Notes under the pieces: model-generated
What the model was told of the DNA's origin: nothing
Seen by the model: the letters and a program-made list of their open reading frames with translations, nothing else
The model's database searches: none
From: Hyphomicrobiales bacterium
GTDB lineage: Bacteria > Pseudomonadota > Alphaproteobacteria > Rhizobiales > Beijerinckiaceae
Direction: 5' to 3'
Length of the DNA: 46,385 nucleotides
Assembly (NCBI GenBank): GCA_028290405.1
Contig: JAQGJX010000091.1
Location: 1-46,385 of the forward strand
Position numbers and translations under genes: made by a program
Shown: positions 32,523 through 40,505 of the stretch, in pieces
Position numbering within the stretch: the first letter of the stretch is position 1
Layout: each line of letters begins with the position of its first letter

Positions 32523-34190
32523 TTGGACGCCGCATCATCCACGCGCACGAAGCTGAGCGTCGCCGCGCCGGAAGTCGTCTCCATGCGGACGCGGGACGGC
32601 GTTCGTCTGGATGCGGACGTCTACCGCCCGCGCGCTCCTGGCGATTACCCGGTTTTGCTGATGCGTCAGGCGTATGGCAGGCGCATCGCCTGCACGATCT
32701 GCTACGCGCACCCGAGTTGGTACGCCGCCCACGGCTACCTCGTCGTGGTCCAGGACGTTCGCGGGCGCGGCACGTCCGAGGGCGAGTTCCGCTGCGGGGA
32801 ACATGAGGCGGCCGACGGCGCGGATGCGGTCGCCTGGGCGGCTGGCCTGCCGGGTTCGGACGGCTGCGTGGGCATGTACGGTTTTTCCTATCAGGGTTAT
32901 GTGCAGCTTTTTGCGGCCGCCGCCGCCGGGCCGCAGCTCAAGTCCATCGCGCCCGCGATGTTTCCATGGGACGCACGCCGCCATTGGGCCTACGAGAACG
33001 GCGCCTTCCGGCTCGGCGGCGCGCTCGGCTGGGCTATCCAGATCGCCGCCGAGACCGCGCGGCGCAACGGCGACCCGCAAGCCTTCGCGGAGCTCGCAGC
33101 TGCGTCGAACGCGCTGCCTATCCACGAGGCGGTGACGTGCCGCCCCGCGCTGATGGAGCGCCATGCGGCGCTCTCCCATTATCAGGACTGGCTCGATCAG
33201 CCGGAGGGCTCGGATTACTGGCGCCGTGTGTCGCCCTGCGCCCACGTGGACGCGATCCGCGCCCGCGACCTGCCGACGCTCATCGTCGGCGGATGGTGGG
33301 ATTACATGCTGCGGGGCACGCTGGCGGGCCACCGGGCGCTCGCCCCGGGCGCGTCGAACGTGAGGCTCGTGGTGGGCCCATGGCTGCATTTTCCGTGGGA
33401 CAGGCGCGCGGCTGGCGTGGACTTCGGCCCCGAGGCCGGCGGCGGGCTCGACGACCTGCATATCCGCTGGTTCGACCAGACGCTTAAAGGCCGCCAGACG
33501 GGCGTTCTGGAGGAGTCCCCGGTGCGCCTGTTCGACGTCGGCGCGAAGACTTGGCGCGGCTTTTCCCATTGGCCCAGCGGCCCTGTCAGCCTCGCGCTCT
33601 CGGGGGACGGCCGCGCGTCCATCGACGCTAGCGCGGGCGCGCTGCGCTGGCCGGAGCAGCCCGCGCAAGCGGCCGTCGAGCGGATCGTGCACGATCCCTG
33701 GCGCCCGGCGCCCGGCGTGGGGGGCGCGTTCGGCGCGCCCGCCGGGCCAGTGGACCGCGCCATGGTGGACACGCGCGGGGACGTGCTCACCTTCACCAGC
33801 GCGCCGGTGACCGAGCCGCTGACGCTGGCGGGCGACGTCGCGCTCGAGGTGGAGGCCGGCAGCGACGCGGCGGGCTTCGATCTGTCTTGCGTACTGTCGC
33901 GCGTCACCGCCTCCGGCCAGGCGATCCCCTGCGCCGAGGGGTACGCAGCGATCGCCGACGCCGTCGTGCGCATTCCCATGCGCGCCTGCTGCGTCACCCT
34001 TCAGCCCGGAGAGGCGTTGCGCCTGTCTCTGGCGGGGGCTTTTTACCCGGCCTTCGCTGTCAATCCCGGCGACGGCCAGAACCCCACGAGAGCCTCCCGC
34101 GAGCGCGCCCGGATCGTCACCATCGCCATAGCGGTCGGCGCGGACGCTCGCACGCGGCTCTCGATCAACCTGCTTGTTCCGGAAGGATAG
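32523..34190 (+). CDS. CocE/NonD family alpha/beta hydrolase (X-Pro dipeptidyl-peptidase-like)
   Basis: 555-residue hydrolase of the CocE/NonD family, which cleaves esters (for example cocaine esterase) and amides. N-terminal alpha/beta domain with QDVRGRGTSEGEF near 77-89, nucleophile Ser122 in GMYGFSYQGY, acid Asp in GGWWDYML and His in VGPWLHFPWD; C-terminal jelly-roll domain from about 370 ending LSINLLVPEG. The start is a TTG at 32523 with GCGAGGA upstream. It is followed after 5 bases by the FAD oxidase. An ester or acyl-amide substrate, perhaps of the same compound imported by the divergent ABC operon, is inference. Confidence 0.9.
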   Translation: MDAASSTRTKLSVAAPEVVSMRTRDGVRLDADVYRPRAPGDYPVLLMRQAYGRRIACTICYAHPSWYAAHGYLVVVQDVRGRGTSEGEFRCGEHEAADGADAVAWAAGLPGSDGCVGMYGFSYQGYVQLFAAAAAGPQLKSIAPAMFPWDARRHWAYENGAFRLGGALGWAIQIAAETARRNGDPQAFAELAAASNALPIHEAVTCRPALMERHAALSHYQDWLDQPEGSDYWRRVSPCAHVDAIRARDLPTLIVGGWWDYMLRGTLAGHRALAPGASNVRLVVGPWLHFPWDRRAAGVDFGPEAGGGLDDLHIRWFDQTLKGRQTGVLEESPVRLFDVGAKTWRGFSHWPSGPVSLALSGDGRASIDASAGALRWPEQPAQAAVERIVHDPWRPAPGVGGAFGAPAGPVDRAMVDTRGDVLTFTSAPVTEPLTLAGDVALEVEAGSDAAGFDLSCVLSRVTASGQAIPCAEGYAAIADAVVRIPMRACCVTLQPGEALRLSLAGAFYPAFAVNPGDGQNPTRASRERARIVTIAIAVGADARTRLSINLLVPEG

Positions 34191-34195
34191 CGTAC

Positions 34196-35587
34196 ATGCC
34201 CATCGCCCCCGCCGCCCTTGAGGCGTTCTGCGACGCCATCGATCCGATCCCGTTCAATGCGGACGCGGCCATCGTCAAACGCAAGAGCCGCGACCAGTTC
34301 ACCATCAGCCCGCTGCTGCGCGAGGCGCTGGCCGGCCGCACGGCGGACGTGGTCGTCACGCCGCGCTCGAAGGACGAGATGGCTCAGGTCATCCGCGCCG
34401 CCGTGCGCCACCGCATCCCCATCACCGCCCGGGGCGGCGGCACGGCGAACTATGGCCAGAGCGTGCCCCTGCACGGGGGAATCCTGCTGGACATGACGGC
34501 CTATACGGACGTCGTCTCGATCCGGGAGGGGACGATCCGCGCGGCCGGCGGGGCCACCATGGCGGCGCTGGACGAGGCCGCGCGCAAGCAGGGCTGGGAA
34601 TTGCGCATGCATCCCTCCACCACCGCGACGGCCACTCTGGCGGGTTTCATCGCGGGCGGCAGCGGCGGCATCGGCAGCGCCCAATGGGGCATGCTGCGCG
34701 ACCGCGGCAACATCACCGCCATCGAGCTGCTCAGCGTCGAGGAAGAGCCGCGGCTCATCGAGTTGCGGGGGGCGGATATCGAGCTTGTGCACCACGCCTA
34801 TGGCACCAACGGGCTCATCACCGAGATCGAAATGCCGCTCGCGCCCGCGTGGACATGGCGCGAATGCCTCGTGGCGTTTCCCGAATTTCTCACCACGGCG
34901 CGCTTTGGCGTGCAGCTCGCGCGGGAAATCGGCATCGTCAAGAAAGTCATTTCCGTGCAGGAATGGCCCATTCCGCGGCTCATGCGCGCATTGGGAGACG
35001 TCGTGCCCGACGGCCATTCCATGGTGAACGCCTACATCGCGCAACCCAACATGCAGAGCTTCAGGGATCTCGTGGCGGAGTTCGGCGGCGTGATCGTCGC
35101 CGACCATCCCTCCGGCGAGAACCCGTTCGGCGCGCCGCTCTTCGAGTTCGCCTACGGTCACGGCCTTCGGCAGATCCAGAAGGTCAACCCGAAGTTCACC
35201 GGTTTCCAGGGCATGTTCCCGCCCGACCGGCTGGTCGAGTCCATCGCGCAGGTGCGCGCCGCCGTGGATCCCGCGCTGCCCATGCGGCTGGAGATCTTCT
35301 GGAGCGAGGGACAGGTGGTCGCCATGGGCTCGCCGGTGATCGTCTACGAGGCGGAGGCGCAGATGGCCGCCATGGTGGAGCTGTTGCAGGCGCACGGGGC
35401 AGGGGTGGCGAACTCCCACACCACAGGCGTGCGGGAGGTCGGCATCAAGCGCATCACCGAGCGCGACTACGTGTTCAAGCGCGAGATGGACCCCTACAAC
35501 CTGCTCAATCCAGGCAAATTGAACCTGGACGCGGCCGTGCACACCAACCTGCCGACGAGCGGCTGGCGCTTTCGCAAGGCGGGGTGA
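34196..35587 (+). CDS. FAD-binding oxidase, PCMH/VAO type (module B)
   Basis: 463-residue paralogue of the enzyme at 27140-28519. Shared blocks include PITARGGGTANYGQSVPLHGG (76-96), GWELRMHPST, AGGSGGIGS, GNI, PLAPAWTW and the terminal DPYNLLNPGKL. The oxidase fold and FAD-binding residues look intact. The ATG at 34196 has GGAAGGA upstream, 5 bases after the hydrolase stop; a longer open frame is only overlap. Its stop TGA abuts the stop of the opposing creatininase-like gene with no base between. Substrate probably related to that of module A. Confidence 0.92.
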   Translation: MPIAPAALEAFCDAIDPIPFNADAAIVKRKSRDQFTISPLLREALAGRTADVVVTPRSKDEMAQVIRAAVRHRIPITARGGGTANYGQSVPLHGGILLDMTAYTDVVSIREGTIRAAGGATMAALDEAARKQGWELRMHPSTTATATLAGFIAGGSGGIGSAQWGMLRDRGNITAIELLSVEEEPRLIELRGADIELVHHAYGTNGLITEIEMPLAPAWTWRECLVAFPEFLTTARFGVQLAREIGIVKKVISVQEWPIPRLMRALGDVVPDGHSMVNAYIAQPNMQSFRDLVAEFGGVIVADHPSGENPFGAPLFEFAYGHGLRQIQKVNPKFTGFQGMFPPDRLVESIAQVRAAVDPALPMRLEIFWSEGQVVAMGSPVIVYEAEAQMAAMVELLQAHGAGVANSHTTGVREVGIKRITERDYVFKREMDPYNLLNPGKLNLDAAVHTNLPTSGWRFRKAG

Positions 35588-36421
35588 TCAGGCCTTGAAG
35601 GCCACGGCGTTCTCAAAGCGCGACAGCGGAAAGCTTGACGCCTCATGGCACAGGCGCAGCAGCGCGTGCGCGGCGCGCTCGATCAGCTCCTGCCCGCGCT
35701 GCGCGTCGGCCTTGGCGGCGTCGCCGCACGCGCCCGCGGGGGCGAGGTCCTGGGTCTGCCACCCGAAGCCCACCGCGCCTTCCGGCGTCAGCATAGCGCC
35801 TTCCGCCTCCAGCGCCACGGAGAGCGACGTGAAGTCGCCGGCCTGCCGCATGTCCACGAGGTCGGGCCGCAGCGCCAGCATCATGCTGGTCTCCACCTCG
35901 CCGCCGTGGATGCCGTGCTTCAATTCGTGGGCGCTGAACAGGTCGTCCATCCGCGTGACGCCGAACCACGAGGTCCCGATGGCCAGCATGCCGTGGCGCA
36001 CGCGCAGTTCGCGGCACACGATGTCCATCACCTGCGGCTGGCCGCCGTGGGAGTTGAAGATGATGAGGCGGCGGCACCCCGCGCGCAGCACGCTCTCGCC
36101 GATCTCGATCCACATGCGCGCCAGCGTGTCCCACGAGAAGGTGAGCGTGCCGGGGTAGGAGATATGCTCGTTCGACTTGCCGACCGGCATGGCTGGCAGA
36201 ACCAGCGCGGGGGTCTGCGGGTCCATCAGGGCGACGCAGCGCGCGACGATCCCGGCGTTCAGGCAGGCGTCCACCTGCACGGGCAGGTGCGGGCCGTGCT
36301 GCTCCACCGCCCCGACGGGCAGGATGGCGACCATCGCGCTCATGTCCAGGGCCGCGAAGTCACGGGTCGAAAGCTCCCACCAATAGTGGGACTTCAGCGA
36401 TTGGGCGGCGGTGGCTGTCAT
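35588..36421 (-). CDS. creatininase family protein (module B)
   Basis: 277-residue paralogue of the protein at 26355. Metal ligands are Glu40, His42 and Asp51 in AVEQHGPHLPVQVDA, His125 in NSHGGQ and Glu177 in HGGEVETS. GKSNEHISYPGTLTF and RMWIEIGESVLRAG correspond to GKSNEHARHPGTLTF and RMWVELGECVHRAG of module A. The ATG at 36421 has GGAACG upstream. Unlike module A it is transcribed on its own, facing the FAD-oxidase gene. A duplicated pair with slightly different metal-site surroundings suggests two related substrates. Confidence 0.9.
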   Translation of the reverse strand: MTATAAQSLKSHYWWELSTRDFAALDMSAMVAILPVGAVEQHGPHLPVQVDACLNAGIVARCVALMDPQTPALVLPAMPVGKSNEHISYPGTLTFSWDTLARMWIEIGESVLRAGCRRLIIFNSHGGQPQVMDIVCRELRVRHGMLAIGTSWFGVTRMDDLFSAHELKHGIHGGEVETSMMLALRPDLVDMRQAGDFTSLSVALEAEGAMLTPEGAVGFGWQTQDLAPAGACGDAAKADAQRGQELIERAAHALLRLCHEASSFPLSRFENAVAFKA

Positions 36422-36678
36422 GTTCGTTCCGGTTTCTGAAGCGGTCTCGCCGCCGCCTTCGCAAGTTGAGCGCCAGAGCCCGGCCTGCCGGGCGAACGCG
36501 CGTGTGTTCCGCATCTTGCACAAAACGGGGCGCCCGGTGCGGCTTTTGCGGGCGCGCGGCGCCCAGCGCTTGCGCACTCGCCAAGGCGCCGCGGCTTTGC
36601 GGCTCATCCCGGCGCCCGGCGGGCTCGGCACATCGCTTGCTTCTCTGAGGGCCGGAAGCACAAGGATCAGGCGCCCGG
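36422..36678. other. divergent intergenic region
   Basis: 257-base gap between the module B creatininase-like gene (minus) and the cupin gene (plus). It is GC-rich, has one TGCGCA palindrome at 36571-36576 in a GCTTGCGCACT context and no convincing promoter or gene. Confidence 0.4.
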
Positions 36679-37104
36679 ATGGACAGCTTCAGTTTTGAGA
36701 CCCTCGCGACCGCCAAGGCGTTCCGCATCGCGCCTTCGGACACGAACTATTTCGCGATCCTGTTCGACCCGCACAAGGACAAGTGCGAGCCGATTTTCGT
36801 CATTGAAATCTTCAACGTCGGGGGCGCCACGCCGCCCAACTCCCACAGCCACGCCCATGAATTCTTCTACGTGCTGCACGGGGAAGGGATCGCGCGGTGC
36901 GGCGGGACCTCCAGGCCCATTCGCAAGGGAGACGCCCTGCTGCTGCGCCCCGGCGCGGAGCACGTGGTGGAGAACACCGGCGCGGGGAAGCTCTATACGC
37001 TCACCGTGATGACGCCCAACGAAGGCTTCTCCGAACTCATTCGCGCGGGGGAGCGCGTGACGCTGGACGCCGGCGACCTGAGCGTGCTGGGAGGCGCGGC
37101 GTGA
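36679..37104 (+). CDS. cupin-domain protein, manganese/iron-type
   Basis: 141-residue small cupin. Motif 1 is HSHAHEFFYVLHGEG with the HxH...E metal ligands and motif 2 RPGAEHVVENTG with the last His. All four expected ligands are present, so a metal enzyme is likely (dioxygenase, isomerase or oxalate-like chemistry). Its stop overlaps the GTG start of the cysteine hydrolase gene (GTGA), so the two are translated together. The ATG at 36679 has only a weak purine-rich site. Substrate unknown. Confidence 0.85.
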   Translation: MDSFSFETLATAKAFRIAPSDTNYFAILFDPHKDKCEPIFVIEIFNVGGATPPNSHSHAHEFFYVLHGEGIARCGGTSRPIRKGDALLLRPGAEHVVENTGAGKLYTLTVMTPNEGFSELIRAGERVTLDAGDLSVLGGAA

Positions 37105-37862
37105 CCCTGCGGAACCTTGGCGCCTCGCCCCGCAACGGCTGGCGCGTGTCGGCCGGGCAGGTGGACCTGACGCGCGCGTCCGCGCAGCCCCGCCCGGTGA
37201 GCGTGCCCGCCGGCGCGCGGGCTCTGACCCTCGACATGGCCCGCACTGCGGTCGTCGTGGTCGACATGCAGAACGACTTCTGCCACCGCGACGGCTGGCT
37301 CGCGCACATCGGCGTGGACGTGACGCCGGCGCGCGCGCCCATAGAGCCGCTGCGCGCCCTGCTGCCGGACCTGCGCAAGGCCGGGGTTCCTGTGATCTGG
37401 CTCAACTGGGGCAACCGCCCAGACCTTCTGAATATCCCGCCCTCCGTGGTGCATATCTACAAGCCGACCGGGGAGGGCGTTGGCCTTGGCGATCCCCTGC
37501 CGAAGAACGGCTCGCCGGTGCTGGAGCTGGGGAGCTGGGCCGCCGCCATCGTGGATGAACTGGCGGTGGAGCCCGGCGACGTGCAGGTCGCCAAATACCG
37601 GTTCTCGGGCTTTCAGGACACGATGCTCGACAGCATCCTGCGCAACCTCAACGTGACGACCCTGCTGTTCACGGGCGTCAACGCCGACCAGTGCGTCATG
37701 TGCACCCTGCAGGACGCGAGTTTCCTGGGCTACGACTGCGTGCTGGTGGAGGATTGCACAGCCACGACCTCGCCGGACTTCTGCATGCAGGCGACGCTGT
37801 TCAACGTCCGCCAGTGCTTCGGCTTCGTGATCGATTCCAAGGATCTCGCCAGGGCGCTTTGA
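37101..37862 (+). CDS. isochorismatase-like cysteine hydrolase
   Basis: 253-residue hydrolase of the isochorismatase superfamily. Catalytic triad present: Asp55 in VVVVDMQNDFC, Lys165 in VAKYRFSGF and Cys198 in NADQCVMCTL. Amidases of this group act on ureidoacrylate, biuret, N-carbamoylsarcosine and nicotinamide. GGGAGG lies 6 bases before the GTG start at 37101, and the overlap with the cupin supports it. An N-terminal extension of about 45 residues precedes the catalytic domain, as in RutB-like ureidoacrylate amidohydrolases. Possible job: final amide hydrolysis of a ring-opened heterocycle. Confidence 0.9.
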   Translation: MTLRNLGASPRNGWRVSAGQVDLTRASAQPRPVSVPAGARALTLDMARTAVVVVDMQNDFCHRDGWLAHIGVDVTPARAPIEPLRALLPDLRKAGVPVIWLNWGNRPDLLNIPPSVVHIYKPTGEGVGLGDPLPKNGSPVLELGSWAAAIVDELAVEPGDVQVAKYRFSGFQDTMLDSILRNLNVTTLLFTGVNADQCVMCTLQDASFLGYDCVLVEDCTATTSPDFCMQATLFNVRQCFGFVIDSKDLARAL

Positions 37863-37873
37863 GCGGCGCGCCG

Positions 37874-38875
37874 TCAGGCGACGACGTTCTGCGGGCGCCC
37901 GTCGGCGAACGCCTCGATGTTCTCCATTGTCGTGGCGATGATGCGCTGAACCGCGTCCTGCGTGTTGAACGCGTTGTGCGGGGTCACGACAACGTTGGGC
38001 ATTTGCAGCAGCACGTGGCTGGCGAGCAGGCTTTTCAGGTCCGGCCGGGTGGCGTCCTCGTTGCGGAAGATCTCGGCTTCGTCGCGCAGCAGCGGCTCCT
38101 GCGGCAGCACGTCCAGCCCTGCGCCGCGCAGGCGCTTCTCCTGCAGGGCGCGCACCAGCGCAGTCACGTCGACCACGTCGCCCCGTGCGGTGTTAATGAG
38201 CACGGCGTCCGGCTTCATCAGCGCCAATTCGCGCGCGCCGATCAGCCCCGCCGTCGCTTTCGTGGCGGGCACATGCAGCGTCACGACGTCAGATTGGGCG
38301 AGAAGTTCGTTCAGGGCGACGTAGCGGAAGCCCGCCTGCGCGGCGAACCGCGGGTCGGGCTGCGCGTCGAAGGCCAGCACGTCCATGCCGAAGCCTTTGG
38401 CGATGCCGATGACCCTCCGGCCGATGCGCCCGGCGCCGATCACCCCGAGGCGGCGCCCGTAGAGATCGAATCCGCGCAGGCCCGTGCTGGCGAAATCGCC
38501 GCGCCGCGTGCTCTCCACCGCCTCGATCAGCCGATGGGCGACGGCGAGCATCAGGGCGAACGTATGCTCGGCGACCGTGTTGTCGCCGTAGTTGGGGACG
38601 TTGCACACGGTGACCCCCCGCGCGCGGCAGGCCTCCAGATCGATGTGGTCCGTCCCGGTGGAGCGGGTGGCCACCAGCCGCAGGCGCGGCATCTGCTGCA
38701 ACACCGCGCCGCTCAGGCGCGAATGCACGAACGGACATGCGATCTCGACGTCGCATTGCGCGGGCGGCGTGCGTTCGTTCAGCGGCTCAGGCGTGCAGGC
38801 GAGGTCATGCCGTTGGCGCAGCGCCACGCAGGCGTCCCGCTCCCAGTCCTCGATCTCGAAGATTGCGATCTTCAC
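37874..38875 (-). CDS. D-isomer-specific 2-hydroxyacid dehydrogenase
   Basis: 333-residue NAD-dependent dehydrogenase of the D-lactate dehydrogenase family. Dinucleotide motif GAGRIG at 147-152; catalytic Arg231 in NTARGDVVD, Glu260 in LDVLPQEPL and His300 in TPHNAFNT. The domain order (substrate, NAD, substrate) is typical. The GTG at 38875 with AAGGTGG directly upstream is preferred to an ATG at 38962. Converges with the cysteine hydrolase, 11 bases apart. Substrate probably a 2-oxo or 2-hydroxy acid such as D-lactate or phenylpyruvate. Confidence 0.92.
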   Translation of the reverse strand: MKIAIFEIEDWERDACVALRQRHDLACTPEPLNERTPPAQCDVEIACPFVHSRLSGAVLQQMPRLRLVATRSTGTDHIDLEACRARGVTVCNVPNYGDNTVAEHTFALMLAVAHRLIEAVESTRRGDFASTGLRGFDLYGRRLGVIGAGRIGRRVIGIAKGFGMDVLAFDAQPDPRFAAQAGFRYVALNELLAQSDVVTLHVPATKATAGLIGARELALMKPDAVLINTARGDVVDVTALVRALQEKRLRGAGLDVLPQEPLLRDEAEIFRNEDATRPDLKSLLASHVLLQMPNVVVTPHNAFNTQDAVQRIIATTMENIEAFADGRPQNVVA

Positions 38876-39096
38876 GTTTCCACCTTCGCGCGTCCTCGCC
38901 CCGGGAGAGAACAGCCCGCGCTCCCCCGGCGTTCCGTCGTCCGGGCCGCGCGCCGCAATCAAATGGAAACCAGTTAACCATTTCGGCTTCCGCCACCGCC
39001 ATAACTAGACCTATACTGTGGCCTGTCACGCGCATCGGCGTGCGCGAACGGCGCAGGCCGCGAGTTCTTCAAGCCCTTTGCAAAACACGGTTCAAT
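38876..39096. other. divergent intergenic region upstream of the acetyltransferase
   Basis: About 220 bases. TATACT at 39012-39017 is a good -10 with a poor -35 (TTCCGC at 38988-38993, 18-base spacer). GTTAACCATT at 38973-38982 resembles half of the alphaproteobacterial CtrA site (TTAACCAT), but no second half is seen. The region may contain the promoter of the acetyltransferase gene. Confidence 0.4.
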
Positions 39097-40287
39097 TTGA
39101 CCCATCATCTGAACGTCGAAACGCATGACCAGTTTGAGCCCGTGATTCAGGCGTGGTCGGATCTCGAAGCGCTCGCCCCGGCCTCCATCTACCAGACCCT
39201 GCGGTGGCTGAAGCCGTGGACCGAGCATGTGGCCGCAGAGCAGGGGCTCACGCCGATGTTCGTCCTCGTGCGGGACGAAGGGGCCCTGCCGCTTGCGTTG
39301 TTGCCGTTCGGGGTCAGGCGCAAGGGCGGCCTGCGCGTCGCGGAATTCCTCGGCGGGCAGGATTCGAACGCCAACATGGGCCTGTTCCGCCCCGGAACCT
39401 CGTTCTCGGCGGTCGACCTCGGGTCCATTCTCAATCAGGCGGCGGCGGCCTCGGCGAGCCGGCCCGACGCGTTCATTCTCGGCAACCAGCCGCACGCGTG
39501 GGGCGGCGTCCCCAATCCCCTGCGCCAATTGCCGCACCAACCCTCGCCCAGCTATCTCCATGGCGCAGCGTTGGCGGGCGACGTGGCGGCGTATCTGGCC
39601 TCGCGCCAGTCCTCCGCCACGCGTAAAAAAATGCGCACCAAGACCAAGCGGCTGGCCGAATACGGCGAGGTCCGCTTCGTGCGCGCCATGGACGAGGAGA
39701 CGGGCGCCCGGCTGCTGTCGGTCCTGCTGGCGCAAAAGCAGGAGCGGCTCGCCGCAATGGGGCTCGGCGGCTCAGGCTATTCGCCCGGCCAGCGAGCCTT
39801 TTTCGCCAAGGCGTGCCTCACGGACATCGCGTCCGGCGCGCCGGCGATCGAGCTTTGCGGGCTGATGGCGGGCGAGCGCGTGGTGGGCACGTGGGGCGGC
39901 GGCGTTCACCAGGGCCGCTACCACGGCATGATCAACAGCTACGACATGGACCCTGCGGTGGCCGACAACAGCCCCGGCGAACTCCTTCTGGCGCAGGTGC
40001 TGTCGGAGCTTGGCGCGCGCGGGCTGGACGGGTTCGACCTTGGCGTCGGGGAGGCGCGCTATAAGGAGACATGGTGCGAGCGCGTCGAGCCGCTGTTCGA
40101 CACCCTGCATGGCGTCACCCCGCTGGGCCGGGCCTATTGCCTGGTCGAGCGCGCCCGCAGGCGGATCAAGCGCGCCGTCAAGCAGAACCATTGGCTCTGG
40201 CCGCGCATCGTCAGCTTGCGAAAGCGCCTTGCCGGCGTCCGCCCGCAACGGGGCGCCGCCGCGCAGGGCCGCGCGCCTGAGGCGTAA
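39097..40287 (+). CDS. CelD/FemAB-type GNAT acetyltransferase
   Basis: 396-residue member of the BioF2/CelD-like group of GNAT-fold acyltransferases, usually linked to exopolysaccharide or cell-envelope decoration. The C-terminal domain shows GLMAGERVVGTWGGGVHQGRYHGMINSYDMDPAVADNSPGELLL and LDGFDLGVGEARYKETWC, typical of this family. The frame is open far upstream; I take the TTG at 39097 (MTHHLNVETHDQF), with a GTG at 39040 as an alternative; neither has a strong ribosome site. It stands alone among catabolic genes. Confidence 0.75.
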   Translation: MTHHLNVETHDQFEPVIQAWSDLEALAPASIYQTLRWLKPWTEHVAAEQGLTPMFVLVRDEGALPLALLPFGVRRKGGLRVAEFLGGQDSNANMGLFRPGTSFSAVDLGSILNQAAAASASRPDAFILGNQPHAWGGVPNPLRQLPHQPSPSYLHGAALAGDVAAYLASRQSSATRKKMRTKTKRLAEYGEVRFVRAMDEETGARLLSVLLAQKQERLAAMGLGGSGYSPGQRAFFAKACLTDIASGAPAIELCGLMAGERVVGTWGGGVHQGRYHGMINSYDMDPAVADNSPGELLLAQVLSELGARGLDGFDLGVGEARYKETWCERVEPLFDTLHGVTPLGRAYCLVERARRRIKRAVKQNHWLWPRIVSLRKRLAGVRPQRGAAAQGRAPEA

Positions 40288-40319
40288 ATTCCACCAAACG
40301 GCTGTTGTTTATTTCAAAA

Positions 40320-40348
40320 TCGACATTTCGACGGGTGTTGGCTATCCT
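40320..40348 (+). promoter_or_regulatory. candidate promoter for the 5-oxoprolinase-like operon
   Basis: TCGACA (40320-40325), exactly 17 bases and TATCCT (40343-40348). The predicted start near 40355 leaves a leader of about 150 bases before the ATG at 40506, in which I see no riboswitch. Confidence 0.45.
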
Positions 40349-40505
40349 CGCGGCGCAGTCCACTGGCGGCGTGCGGGCGCGCGGGATGGGCGCTTCATTT
40401 CATTGTTGACCGCCGGGCGCACCAAGCTTTCCCTGAGCGGGCGTGGCTGCTATTGCGGCCTGTGCAGTCTCCGCGTCGGAGGCTGCTGTCGGGGTGGATG
40501 CGGGT

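Noticed and set aside
38973-38982. Full CtrA-binding site
   Set aside because: Only one half (TTAACCAT) is present; the second TTAA seven bases on is missing, so it is kept only as a weak note.
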